Source of the DNA: Novosphingobium sp. MD-1
Lineage (GTDB): Bacteria; Pseudomonadota; Alphaproteobacteria; Sphingomonadales; Sphingomonadaceae
NCBI RefSeq assembly: GCF_001014975.1
Contig: NZ_BBXA01000030.1
Coordinates: forward strand, 327,501-391,500
Direction: 5' to 3'
Length of the DNA: 64,000 bases
The notes under the pieces were generated by a model. It ran no database searches. It saw only the letters and a list, made by a program, of their open reading frames with translations, and was not told where the DNA came from. The stretch's first letter is position 1. Every line of letters begins with the position of its first letter. Positions 16,755-25,840 of the stretch are shown piece after piece. The position numbers were made by a program, and so were the translations under genes.

Positions 16755-16774
16755 CATACCAGCGCGCTGGTATG
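16755..16774. repeat. Perfect 20-bp palindrome in intergenic DNA
   Basis: CATACCAGCG directly followed by its exact complement CGCTGGTATG, with no spacer, between the Ldi-like terminator and the IS left end. No gene starts nearby on either strand except the transposase. It may be an operator left behind by a gene now lost, or a cruciform-forming repeat. Confidence 0.55.
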
Positions 16775-16928
16775 AGACGATGCTTGATGTGAAGGCTTCG
16801 CAGCAGATGCAGACCAGACGCCAAATTCGTAGGTCCTGACTCCAGCATCCTAAGATCGGACAATGCAGGGATTGAGTATCGGACGCCTTGCCGCGTTTTG
16901 CCAATCCCTTCGAAGGCGATCACCTGGT

Positions 16929-18213
16929 GGACACCCTGATTTACTGGTGGCGGTGAGGGTGTAAATGTGATTCCATCGTTTTGAGCGATGGAGGCGTATG
17001 TGTCTGTGCAGCGTGGCTTTTTCGATCTGGATGAGCGGTATGCGGCGCTGTCGGCGGCGGGCGATCCGCTGGAGAAACTCGTGGCGCTGATCGACTTTGA
17101 GATATTTCGCCCCGCGCTGGATGCGGCCCTGCAACGATCTGACTGCAGCAAGGGCGGGCGGCCGCCGCTGGACGCGGTGATGATGTTCAAGACGCTAATC
17201 CTGCAGACGCTCTACGGCCTGTCTGATGCGCAAGCCGAGTTCCAGATCCTCGACCGGCGCAGCTTCGGGCGCTTCCTCGGCCTCAACGATGGCGACAACA
17301 CGCCCGACGAGACGACGATCTGGCGGTTCCGCGAGGGCTTGGTGCGCGCTAATGCCATCGACGCCTTGTTTGCCCGCTTCGACGCCCACCTCAGAGGTCT
17401 GGGCTATCTGGCCATGGGCGGGCAGATCGTCGATGCCAGCATCATCGCCGCTCCGCGTCAGCGCATGACCGACGAGGAGCGCGCCCTGGTCAAGGGCGGC
17501 GGCATTCCGGAAGACTGGGCCGCCAAGCCGGCAAAGCTCGCGCAGAAGGATCGCGACGCGCGCTGGACGCTCAAGCGCGGGCGCCGCAAGAAAGGCCCAG
17601 ATGGCAAACTCATGGCCGAGATAGCCACGCCCATGTTCGGCTACAAATCCCACATCGGCATCGACCAGCGGCACGGCTTCATCCGCACGTGGGGCGCCAG
17701 TGATGCCGCCCGCTACGATGGCCGCGAACTGCCGAACCTGATCGATCCGGCCAACACCGGCAGCGCGATCTGGGCGGATACCGCCTATCGCAGCCAAAAG
17801 AACGAGCGGGCTATCCTGCGCGCGGGGCTGGTATCGAAAATCCACTTCCGCCGCGCACCAGGAAAGCCGCTTCCCACGCAGCGCCAACGCGCCAATGCCG
17901 CCCGATCCAAAGTGCGCTCTGCTGTCGAGCACGTCTTTGCCACACAGAAGCACCGCATGGGCCTGTTCATCCGCACGATCGGCATTGAGCGGGCCAAGGT
18001 GAAGATCGGCCTCGCCAACATCGCGTTCAACTTCAAACGCTTCCTCTACTGGGAAAACCGGGCGAGCACCGCATGATCACGCGGCCAAGGTCCCGAAACG
18101 GCCCGTAACGCCTACGCGGTGACCGGAAAATGCCCGGATATGGAAACCCGAAACGGTCGGCCTCGCACCTTCAGGTTATGCCCAGCACCGTGAGCGGGTA
18201 AATCAGGGTGTCC
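16929..18213 (+). mobile_element. IS5-family insertion sequence, intact
   Basis: 1285-bp element bounded by perfect 16-bp terminal inverted repeats: GGACACCCTGATTTAC at 16929-16944 and its complement at 18198-18213. A 4-bp direct repeat TGGT flanks it (16925-16928 and 18214-18217), consistent with a target-site duplication of the length usual for the IS5 group. One transposase gene fills most of the element. It separates the Ldi-like pair from the arginine succinyltransferase operon and interrupts no recognisable gene. Confidence 0.85.
16988..18076 (+). CDS. IS5-family DDE transposase
   Basis: 362-residue transposase with an N-terminal DUF772-like domain (S-K-G-G-R-P-P-L-D region near residues 54-62) and a DDE catalytic domain: Asp in G-Q-I-V-D-A-S, Asp in I-W-A-D-T-A-Y-R-S, and Glu in S-A-V-E-H-V-F-A, followed by the R-x-K-V-K-I-G-L-A-N-x-A-F-N ending typical of the family. 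The frame is uninterrupted and both terminal repeats are intact, so the element could still be active. The ATG at 16988 has no strong ribosome binding site; a slightly later start is possible. Confidence 0.93.
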   Translation: MEAYVSVQRGFFDLDERYAALSAAGDPLEKLVALIDFEIFRPALDAALQRSDCSKGGRPPLDAVMMFKTLILQTLYGLSDAQAEFQILDRRSFGRFLGLNDGDNTPDETTIWRFREGLVRANAIDALFARFDAHLRGLGYLAMGGQIVDASIIAAPRQRMTDEERALVKGGGIPEDWAAKPAKLAQKDRDARWTLKRGRRKKGPDGKLMAEIATPMFGYKSHIGIDQRHGFIRTWGASDAARYDGRELPNLIDPANTGSAIWADTAYRSQKNERAILRAGLVSKIHFRRAPGKPLPTQRQRANAARSKVRSAVEHVFATQKHRMGLFIRTIGIERAKVKIGLANIAFNFKRFLYWENRASTA

Positions 18214-18245
18214 TGGTGCATTGCACAAGGGGTTGAAAAGTTGCG

Positions 18246-19175
18246 TTACGATTCCAGCGCTTCGAGGCTTACCGTGAATTCCAGACCAGAATTTCTGGCA
18301 CGCAGGCGCTGATTGCGGCCAGGTAGCGGTAATTCCAGGCCGTCGCCTACGAGGCGGCATTCGGTAATCGTACGCAACTGGTCAATGCGGGCATGAAGCG
18401 TGGGACCTGCATCGAAGATGTCGACATAGCCGTCGTAAACAAATCCTTCGGCTTCAAGCATTGCCTTGGCCGGAACTGCGTCTACGTGGGGGCGCCCGAT
18501 CGCAGACTGCGCATCGAGTGGCAAGAGCGCAGTATATATGGGAAATTTTGGCATGAGATCGGCAATGAACTGATTGCCTTGGGTCGCATTGTATAGGTCG
18601 GCAGCATGAAATTCGCTGTCAAAGAATTTTCGGCCAACGGCCTCCCAGAATGGTGAGATGGCGCCATCTAGCCAGCCGCGCATTTCAGCAACTATAGTGC
18701 TTCCAAACCTCTCCCTGTGTTGAGAAATAAAGAGGTAGCGGCTGCGCGAGAGAAGTTGTCCCAGCCCCGCGGATCGGGCTTGTGGCGCCAAAAAGAGCCC
18801 GCCCACTTCCGAAGCGCCATCGAAATCATTGACCAGTGTTAGAATATGAGTCGAGAAATGTCGGCCAGTGCCATTGGAAACATGGGATATTCGGCTCAGC
18901 TTGTAGCTGTAGAATGGCCATCGGACCCCGATCTTCGAGTAAATGCTCGAGGTTCCAACAATTCGGCCCGTCTCAGTGTCTTCAAGGACGAACAGATAGA
19001 ATTCATCCTGCGGTGAATCGATAATGACGCCGCAGGATTGCTCGCTCCACGCTACTCGTTCCGCCAGTACACCCCGGTCATGAGGAAAGTTGGTGAGGCC
19101 GCCCGCGGTCAATGCCGCCAGTTCCAGCAATGCATCCACGTCATTCTTGCATGCCATGCGCACTTGGTGCGTCAT
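18246..19175 (-). CDS. astA: Arginine N-succinyltransferase
   Basis: About 309 residues, an AstA of the GNAT-related arginine succinyltransferase family. Recognisable blocks are T-N-F-P-H-D-R near residue 28, E-V-G-G-L-F-L near residue 122, and E-M-R-G-W near residue 162, all typical of AstA/AruF. It transfers succinyl from succinyl-CoA to the alpha-amino group of arginine, step 1 of ammonia-producing arginine catabolism. Start chosen at 19175 (M-T-H-Q), where GGGGA sits just upstream and the astB stop ends one base before; the open frame extends to 19196 inside astB. It is the last gene of the minus-strand ast operon, whose 3' end lies about 30 bases from the IS right end. Confidence 0.93.
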   Translation of the reverse strand: MTHQVRMACKNDVDALLELAALTAGGLTNFPHDRGVLAERVAWSEQSCGVIIDSPQDEFYLFVLEDTETGRIVGTSSIYSKIGVRWPFYSYKLSRISHVSNGTGRHFSTHILTLVNDFDGASEVGGLFLAPQARSAGLGQLLSRSRYLFISQHRERFGSTIVAEMRGWLDGAISPFWEAVGRKFFDSEFHAADLYNATQGNQFIADLMPKFPIYTALLPLDAQSAIGRPHVDAVPAKAMLEAEGFVYDGYVDIFDAGPTLHARIDQLRTITECRLVGDGLELPLPGRNQRLRARNSGLEFTVSLEALES

Positions 19176-19176
19176 A

Positions 19177-20466
19177 TCAGAGTTCCCCAATTCCAAAGCC
19201 GAGCATTTTCATCAGTGCTCCGCGTGCAGCACGGCATTCTGCCCAGAGTTCGGCGTCCGCCAGGTCGGACTCGGCAATTCTCTCCGGCCAATGTTCTTCT
19301 ATGGTTCTCTCGAGCCTGTCACAGATCCTTTCGTCAACGAGGAACCTCTTGTCGACGGCTGCCAGCGCGCCCTCGCTCATGGCAACCCGTAGGCGCAAAC
19401 AAGCAGGGCCTCCTCCATTACGCATGGATTCGCGAACCTCGACGATTTCCAATCGTGTGATGACGCCTTGGCCCACCACGCTATCGTTCAACCATTTCCA
19501 CACAGCAGAGTTCTCTCGGCATTCGCCCGGTACGACCAGGGCCATTCCGCCGCAAGGCAGTGTGACCAGTTGCGAGTTGAACAGATAGGAACCCACCGCA
19601 TCTGCAAGTGATACTCGATCCGAAGGCGCCTCGATAATCTGGACCGAAGGTACTCGCATGCGGATGGTTTCGAGGACTTGGTCGCGATCCTCGAAGGCCT
19701 GTTGGTGTGTCAACAAGACATTCTCGTTCGCGACCGCCACCACGTCATTGTGGAAGGCACCGGCTTCTATCGCCGCAGCACTTTGTTGGACGTGGAGTTG
19801 CCCCTCGGCGCTCAGGCCATGGCGCCGAGCCACGGCTTCCCCCGCGATCCGATTCTGCCGGGCGGGGTACCTGCCGCTTGAAACACCGTAAACGAAGATC
19901 TCGAGGCCGTGTTCGCCATGACTGGCTGTTAGCCGCATTGCATTGGCGGCTCCTTCGTCTGTTAGTCTTGCGGGGAGCGGGTCATGCACGGCGAACAGAC
20001 GCTTATCGGGAAATGCCAGCCGAAGTTGTCGCACAGTCTGTTGTGCCTCGATGCTGCGATGGAGCATCGACGAAAGGTTTGCGACTGTCAGGTGGCAACG
20101 CCCGTCGCGCGTGTCGGGGGCGGGCGAGACGGTCGCTGCATTTGCGGTCCACATCGGGGATGCGGAGAACACACTCGTCAGCAATGCCGGATCGCTTGCC
20201 CAGGCGGCGGAGTAGACGTCATCGTCGCTGCCTGCGAAACCAAGATCTCGTAGCCACGGAGCGAAAGGGCGGTCATGCGGCAGCAGCAGGCCTTGTGTTA
20301 GGCCAAGCCCGAGCATTCGCCGCATCTTGCCAATCCCCTGGATGGCCGCTTTTCGAGGGCTTGAGACCACGCCGGCATTCCGCGCAGAGGCGACATTTCC
20401 GAACGAGAGGCCCGCATAATTGTGGCTCGGGCCGACCAGACCGTCAAAATTGACTTCACGCACCAT
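19177..20466 (-). CDS. astB: N-succinylarginine dihydrolase
   Basis: 429 residues, guanidine-modifying (pentein) superfamily. The N-terminus N-F-D-G-L-V-G-P-S-H-N-Y-A-G-L-S is diagnostic for AstB. The catalytic His in F-H-N-D-V-V-A-V-A-N-E-N and the C-terminal catalytic Cys in N-G-G-G-P-A-C-L-R are present. It converts N2-succinylarginine to N2-succinylornithine, releasing 2 NH3 and CO2. The start overlaps the end of astD by 11 bases, and astA begins immediately after its stop. Confidence 0.95.
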   Translation of the reverse strand: MVREVNFDGLVGPSHNYAGLSFGNVASARNAGVVSSPRKAAIQGIGKMRRMLGLGLTQGLLLPHDRPFAPWLRDLGFAGSDDDVYSAAWASDPALLTSVFSASPMWTANAATVSPAPDTRDGRCHLTVANLSSMLHRSIEAQQTVRQLRLAFPDKRLFAVHDPLPARLTDEGAANAMRLTASHGEHGLEIFVYGVSSGRYPARQNRIAGEAVARRHGLSAEGQLHVQQSAAAIEAGAFHNDVVAVANENVLLTHQQAFEDRDQVLETIRMRVPSVQIIEAPSDRVSLADAVGSYLFNSQLVTLPCGGMALVVPGECRENSAVWKWLNDSVVGQGVITRLEIVEVRESMRNGGGPACLRLRVAMSEGALAAVDKRFLVDERICDRLERTIEEHWPERIAESDLADAELWAECRAARGALMKMLGFGIGEL

Positions 20467-21898
20467 TGGAATGATCCCTTCGGGCTGATCGCAGGCCGCG
20501 AATGTCGCTGGTTTGGTCGATCACTGCTTCTGCTTCGAAGCTTGCGACCGGATAGGCGCAATAATCAGCCGCGTAAAAGGCGCTTGGCCGGTGATTGCCC
20601 GAGGCACCCAGCCCGCCGAACGGCATCGTCGCGGCGGCGCCGGTCGTGGGCCTGTTCCAGTTGCACACACCGACGCGTGCGCGAAGCGCATAGCAATCCC
20701 ACAAGGATTGATCTGAAGAGATCAGCCCCCCCGCCAGTCCGAAGGCGGTATTGTTGGCGACGCGGATAGCGGTGTCGAAGTCAGGCACTCGCATGACCTG
20801 GAGAAGTGGGCCGAAGATTTCCCGGTCAGGGACTTCCATGTCCGTTACGTCGACGATTGCGGGAGTCAGAAATGCACCCGAACGATCCGGCGGGGATAGC
20901 AAGGGCAAAACCACGCGCGCCCCGGATGCCACCAGCGCATCATAGGCGGCGCGCACGCGATCGGCAGCGTGAGCGGATACCAGCGGTCCCATTGCTGGCT
21001 CCGGAGCTTCGTCCCAGCTGCCGATCGACAAACGCTGCGCGTAGTCGACGACAGCTGCAAGCGTTGCGTCACCGACGCTACCCTTCGGGATAATGAGGCG
21101 ACGCGCACACGAGCAGCGTTGCCCGGCCGAGATGAAAGCGGAGCTCACGACGATTGAGGCTGCCGCGTCCGGCATCCCGTCCCAAGCGATCAGGGGATTG
21201 TTGCCGCCGAGCTCGAGCGCAAGAATGACTTCTGGACGATCAACGAACTGGCGCCGAAGGTGTGCGCCGGTAGCGGCCGAACCAGTAAAGAGTAGGCCAT
21301 CGATCCGGGATTCGGCGAGGGCGATGCCGGTGTCGCGCCCGCCCTGCACAATGTTGAAAACACCATCCGGCAGGCCAGCCTCTTGCAACAGACCATCAAT
21401 GATTTCGCCAACGAGGGGCGCTTCCTCCGACGGCTTGAAGACGATTGTGTTTCCCGCAAGGAGCGCCGGAACGAAGTGCCCGTTGGGAAGATGGCCAGGA
21501 AAGTTGTATGGGCCGTAGACGGCCATTACACCATACGGCCTGTGGCGTAGCACCGACCGGCCGAATGCGGCCTCCCGCTCGGACTCGCCAGCGCGCTCGC
21601 TAAGGGACTGGATCGAAATCGCGACCTTGTTGGCCATGGATGCGACTTCCTGGCGGCCTTCCCACAAAGGCTTTCCGGTCTCACGGCCGATTGCCGCAGC
21701 AAGCCGTTCTGCGTGATCCGATATCATCTGCCGGTATCGCTCGACGAGCCGAATTCGCTCGAAAAGTGGCGTAGCGGACCAGCCATCGGAGGATCGCCTC
21801 GCACGTTCGACGGCCAGAGCGACTTCCTTCGGGCCCGCCGACCTTCCTTCCCAAACTGTTTCTCCCGTCGCCGGGCACACTGATCGGAAATTAGTCAT
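20456..21898 (-). CDS. astD: N-succinylglutamate 5-semialdehyde dehydrogenase
   Basis: 480-residue ALDH of the AstD/AruD group: it opens with C-P-A-T-G-E-x-V-W-E-G, has G-P-Y-N-F-P-G-H-L-P-N-G-H near residue 150 (the AstD form of the PWN region), Glu in L-E-L-G-G-N-N-P, and nucleophile Cys in A-G-Q-R-C. It oxidises succinylglutamate semialdehyde to succinylglutamate with NAD. It overlaps astC upstream (start 21898 inside the astC stop region, ATGA-type) and astB downstream by 11 bases. Confidence 0.94.
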   Translation of the reverse strand: MTNFRSVCPATGETVWEGRSAGPKEVALAVERARRSSDGWSATPLFERIRLVERYRQMISDHAERLAAAIGRETGKPLWEGRQEVASMANKVAISIQSLSERAGESEREAAFGRSVLRHRPYGVMAVYGPYNFPGHLPNGHFVPALLAGNTIVFKPSEEAPLVGEIIDGLLQEAGLPDGVFNIVQGGRDTGIALAESRIDGLLFTGSAATGAHLRRQFVDRPEVILALELGGNNPLIAWDGMPDAAASIVVSSAFISAGQRCSCARRLIIPKGSVGDATLAAVVDYAQRLSIGSWDEAPEPAMGPLVSAHAADRVRAAYDALVASGARVVLPLLSPPDRSGAFLTPAIVDVTDMEVPDREIFGPLLQVMRVPDFDTAIRVANNTAFGLAGGLISSDQSLWDCYALRARVGVCNWNRPTTGAAATMPFGGLGASGNHRPSAFYAADYCAYPVASFEAEAVIDQTSDIRGLRSARRDHSNGA

Positions 21899-23106
21899 AC
21901 TGCGACCTGCAATGCGTCAACAGCAAGTAGTTCGCTTGCCTTCTCACAGGTCTGCTCGAACCGAATGAGGACCTCGCGCACTTCCTGTGCTGAAATGGTG
22001 AGAGCCGGCAAGAGGCGCACGACATTGTCTCCGCCACCCGTGATCAAGAGTCTCTGTTGGCGCGCAAGATTGATGAACTCCCGATTGACGACTGCTAGCT
22101 GCACACCAATCAGGAGGCCGAGCCCACGGATCTCGCGCACTATGTGCGGATAGCGAGCGGTTATGGATTCAAGGCCGGCACGGAATTCTTTAGCGCGCTG
22201 GTTCACGGTATCGAGAGTTTCTGCGTTGCTTATCTCATCGAAGGCCGCGATCGCGACGGCCATCGCAAGCGGATTACCGCCAAATGTCGAACCATGTGAT
22301 CCAATAGTCATACCGATCGCGGCCTGCGCAGTTGCGAGGCAGGCAGAGACTGGAAAGCCTGCGCCAAGGGCCTTGGCAATAGCCATGATGTCTGGCTCGC
22401 AGTCCTTGATCCACTGATGAGCAAAAAGACGACCGGTGCGCCCCATTCCACACTGCACTTCGTCAAAGATAAGCAGTACGCCATTGCGCGAGCAGACTCG
22501 GCGAAGGTGTCGCAACTTCTCGGGATCGAGCGCTCGCGCGCCTCCTTCGCCCTGCACGGGTTCGACGATCACGGCCGCTGTGCTGGGCGATGCTACCAGT
22601 TTCTCCCAGGCAGCGACTTCGTCGAAGGCGGCATGACAAAAGCCCTGCATTGGCGGGCCGAAGCCGTCGAGATAGGCCGCATTGCCGGCAGCGTTCAACG
22701 CGGCGAAAGTGCGGCCGTGAAACGAACCTTGGAAGCCGACGATGTCGACGCGTTCATGATTGCCCTTGACCGAAAAATGGCGGCGCGCAGTCTTGATCGC
22801 GCATTCGATCGCCTCGGTACCAGTGTTGGCGAAAAAGGCCGTATCTGCAAATGTGGCGGCGATCAGGCGCTCTGCCAGCTGGGATTGTCCGGGAATTTGC
22901 AAGCCGTTGCCAACATGCCAAAGGCGTTCCGACTGGCGTTGCAATGCATCCACAAGTGCAGGATGGCAATGACCCAAGGCGTTGACGGCGACCCCCCCGA
23001 TGCAGTCGAGCCATTCTAAACCATTCTCATCGAACAACCAGCTTCCGAAACCCCTTACGGGTGCAATAGGCGCGGGTGCATAGACCGGCATCACCGAAGA
23101 GATCAT
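21895..23106 (-). CDS. astC: Succinylornithine/acetylornithine transaminase
   Basis: 403-residue class III PLP aminotransferase of the ArgD/AstC group. The PLP motif I-F-D-E-V-Q-C-G-M-G-R-T-G is near residues 216-228, and the Schiff-base Lys lies in A-I-A-K-A-L-G-A-G-F-P near residue 245. In this operon it should move the delta-amino group of succinylornithine to 2-oxoglutarate. A biosynthetic ArgD role is less likely given the position directly before astD. A 221-base gap separates it from the M20 gene upstream, which could hold a secondary promoter; I see no clear element there. Confidence 0.9.
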   Translation of the reverse strand: MISSVMPVYAPAPIAPVRGFGSWLFDENGLEWLDCIGGVAVNALGHCHPALVDALQRQSERLWHVGNGLQIPGQSQLAERLIAATFADTAFFANTGTEAIECAIKTARRHFSVKGNHERVDIVGFQGSFHGRTFAALNAAGNAAYLDGFGPPMQGFCHAAFDEVAAWEKLVASPSTAAVIVEPVQGEGGARALDPEKLRHLRRVCSRNGVLLIFDEVQCGMGRTGRLFAHQWIKDCEPDIMAIAKALGAGFPVSACLATAQAAIGMTIGSHGSTFGGNPLAMAVAIAAFDEISNAETLDTVNQRAKEFRAGLESITARYPHIVREIRGLGLLIGVQLAVVNREFINLARQQRLLITGGGDNVVRLLPALTISAQEVREVLIRFEQTCEKASELLAVDALQVAV

Positions 23107-23327
23107 ATTCGCAGCCCCTTACCGAGTTGAGGTAATGAGAATATGCCAACATTCGCCGGATAATAGGGAAAAAGAGGCTAGCATTAATTACCAAAAGGAA
23201 TGTTTGGGCCGTCTTTCGGAGCTGGTACACCTGCTGACGTTGTGATACTGCCGCGGCTCGGTGAGCAAGCAGGTCATCAGCGGCATTATCCTGCCTTGGC
23301 GCACGACGAGAAGGTGCAGTCCTTCAG

Positions 23328-24632
23328 TCAGTCGGCTGACAATCTGTCATTTTCCTGCTCGGCGATCAGTTGCGCCCGCAATGCGAGCGCATCGATCTCG
23401 GCGCTTGCGAGCTTGCAGAGTATCAGGGCTGAAAGCCGGGCCTGCTCTGCGAAACTTTCAGGCCAGGCGAACTCCTGTTCACTATGAATGTCGCCACCCC
23501 GAACGCCTAGTGTGTCGATTCCCGGGAGCCCCTGCGCAAGCAGATTGTTGCCTTCGCAGACGCCACCGGATGGCTTCCAGCCGATTGACAGGTCAAGTAG
23601 TGCGCCCAACTCGCGAACCTGGCTAAACAGGACCTCCTGGGCGTTGAAGAATGGCTTTGCCGGACGATGCACCCCGCCATGGACTTGAACGGAAATGCCG
23701 CCTCCTTCCATTGCGCCGGTCACAATGCGCACCTGCTCGTCGATCCAGATCGCACCCGCCTTGTCAGGGACTCGCACGTCCAGTCGCAGCACGGCACGGT
23801 CCGGGACCGCATTCAGCGCACCACCCCCATCGATGCGACCTACATTGATGGTGACGTCGTCCCGGACTCCGTTGAGATCTGCGAGCTTCGTAGCGATACG
23901 CGCAGCTGCGACCAGCGCGTTTCGACCGCTGGCAAAATCACGACCGGCGTGCGCGGCCAGCCCAAAGACTGCGATGTGGTAGTTCCCCGACCCCTTTCTT
24001 GCCGAAACAAGGGAGCCATCTGCAAGTGTAGGTTCGTAGGTAAGCCCTATGTGGCAGTTCCGACCAAGTTCGGCTAGCCAGGCGGCTGAGCCCATCGAGC
24101 CCGTCTCTTCGTCAGGGGACAGAAGCACCTGGAAGCCCAGCTGCGAAGCTAGCGGGTGGCGCTCGAATGCGGCGAGCGCACCCAGCATGACACTGATGCC
24201 GCCTTTCATGTCGGCGATTCCGGGGCCGTTGATGCGACCATCGGCAAGCGGTCGAACTGCCTGAAACGGACTGTCAGCGGGAAAGACCGTGTCGTAATGT
24301 CCGGTCAACGCGACCTGAACGGGTGCTTCGGGGCGCAATCGGAGTAGGAGGGATTGCCCTGCCGGTGTAGCGCAAGCCTCGCCTCGCGTGTTTATCTGCA
24401 GTGCTTCGTCAAGCGAAATGGCTTCAAGATCACCATCAAAGGCACTTAGGACTTCGAATAGGCAATCAGCCATTGTGGCCAGCCCCAGCAGGTTGGAACT
24501 CCCGCTGTTTATCTCCGACCACTCGATCGCACGAGCAACCAAGTTCGGCCCTGTCTTCGCGACGGCATCCAGGACTGCTTGATCGGCATCGCTGATCTGG
24601 AACCGTCGAGTGCAGGATGGCCATTGCTCCAC
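23328..24632 (-). CDS. M20 family metallohydrolase of the ast operon
   Basis: About 434 residues, zinc-dependent M20 amidohydrolase of the carboxypeptidase G2/ArgE-DapE group. Metal motifs: T-G-H-Y-D-T-V-F near residue 112, G-P-G-I-A-D-M-K-G-G near residue 136, and catalytic/ligand pair E-E in S-P-D-E-E-T-G near residue 170; a final His lies in D-I-H-S-E-Q-E-F. It heads the minus-strand arginine succinyltransferase operon, and the usual last enzyme, AstE (M14 family), is missing from the window. It may replace AstE by hydrolysing succinylglutamate to succinate and glutamate (inference). Start chosen as GTG 24632, preceded by GGAG at good spacing; an ATG at 24683 is in frame. Confidence 0.85.
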   Translation of the reverse strand: MEQWPSCTRRFQISDADQAVLDAVAKTGPNLVARAIEWSEINSGSSNLLGLATMADCLFEVLSAFDGDLEAISLDEALQINTRGEACATPAGQSLLLRLRPEAPVQVALTGHYDTVFPADSPFQAVRPLADGRINGPGIADMKGGISVMLGALAAFERHPLASQLGFQVLLSPDEETGSMGSAAWLAELGRNCHIGLTYEPTLADGSLVSARKGSGNYHIAVFGLAAHAGRDFASGRNALVAAARIATKLADLNGVRDDVTINVGRIDGGGALNAVPDRAVLRLDVRVPDKAGAIWIDEQVRIVTGAMEGGGISVQVHGGVHRPAKPFFNAQEVLFSQVRELGALLDLSIGWKPSGGVCEGNNLLAQGLPGIDTLGVRGGDIHSEQEFAWPESFAEQARLSALILCKLASAEIDALALRAQLIAEQENDRLSAD

Positions 24633-24881
24633 AATCAATCTCCAACTTGCCTTTGCCTTTATGGGGCGGCTTTGTTGCAACATGGCGCCCGCAATGCTTT
24701 TCCTCCCTTATGCGGCCCCCACATGATTAGTCAGGTAACGCCGCTCAGTGAGTCGCACTTCAGGCCCAAGCATGGATGTCAAATCAAGGGCTATGGATCC
24801 GCGATTGAACCTTTGATTGAGATCGGCAATCAGGAGCCAGAACACAAGCGACTTCGTTTCGCTGATATATGAGGTTTGTGA

Positions 24882-25784
24882 ATGGAATCGACTCGCAAGC
24901 ATCTTCCACCTCTCTCCATGCTACTGGGGTTCGTTGTTGCCGCGAGGCACGGCACGATTTCTCAAGCGGCAAGGGAAACTGGCCTCACACAGGGCGCGGT
25001 AAGCCGGCAGATTGCCTCGCTCGAGGGCTGGGTCGGTTGTGAGTTGTTCGACAGGGTTGGACGCAATGTTGTGCTGAATGCTGCGGGAACGTCCTATCTG
25101 GGCGAAATCGAACCTGCCCTCCGGCGTATCGCACGGGCAACGGGCAAGTTGATGAGCACGCCTGGGGGGCGGATCGTCGAAATTGCAACCTTGCCCAGTT
25201 TTGGCATGCGTTGGCTCGCGCCGCGCTGGAGCCGGCTATCTGCTCTCCACCCTGACCTCACGGTAAACATCTCCGCGCGATCTGAAGAATTCGACTTTGC
25301 TGTCGAGCCTTTCGATCTGGCTGTCCATGTCGGGCAAGCAGACTGGCCGAATGCCCAACATGACCTCCTTTTCAGCGAACGTGTCGTACCTGTGGTGGCT
25401 CCAGCGCTCGTCCGTGATCGCGCAATCCGCTCGCCGAGTGACCTCCGAAACATCCCTCTGCTCGTCCAGTCGCGACGTAAGGATGCTTGGAAGCGCTGGT
25501 TCGAAATTGTTTCCGTCCCTTACGAGGAGCCTCCCAGCACCACCAGTGTGGCCCACTTTTTGATGTTAGCCCAAGCTGTTGCTGCGGGAGCCGGCGCGGC
25601 CTTGTTGCCAACTTTTTTGATCGAGGCCGAGCTTCAATCTGGCAGTCTGGTTGTTCCTTTCGACGTCCCGTTGGACGAGGACCGCAGCTACTACTTGGTC
25701 TACCCCAAGGAAAATCTGGAGAAGCAGGCCGTCAGACAGGTCCGGGATTTCATTTGCGGAGAGGCCAGCGGTCATCAGGCCTAG
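24882..25784 (+). CDS. LysR family transcriptional regulator (GcvA-like)
   Basis: 300 residues. An N-terminal winged helix-turn-helix (residues about 10-65, with the recognition stretch S-Q-A-A-R-E-T-G-L-T-Q-G-A-V-S-R-Q-I) is followed by a substrate-binding-type effector domain; the pattern T-L-P-S-F-G-M-R-W-L-A-P-R near residue 102 places it in the GcvA/AmpR subgroup. It is transcribed divergently from the ast operon across about 250 bases, so it probably controls arginine catabolism; the inducer is not known. ATG 24882 has GAGG upstream. Confidence 0.9.
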   Translation: MESTRKHLPPLSMLLGFVVAARHGTISQAARETGLTQGAVSRQIASLEGWVGCELFDRVGRNVVLNAAGTSYLGEIEPALRRIARATGKLMSTPGGRIVEIATLPSFGMRWLAPRWSRLSALHPDLTVNISARSEEFDFAVEPFDLAVHVGQADWPNAQHDLLFSERVVPVVAPALVRDRAIRSPSDLRNIPLLVQSRRKDAWKRWFEIVSVPYEEPPSTTSVAHFLMLAQAVAAGAGAALLPTFLIEAELQSGSLVVPFDVPLDEDRSYYLVYPKENLEKQAVRQVRDFICGEASGHQA

Positions 25785-25840
25785 TGTCGGTCCGCCGCTC
25801 CTGAAGCCTATACCCATCACATGTGGTTTCCCATAGCATG

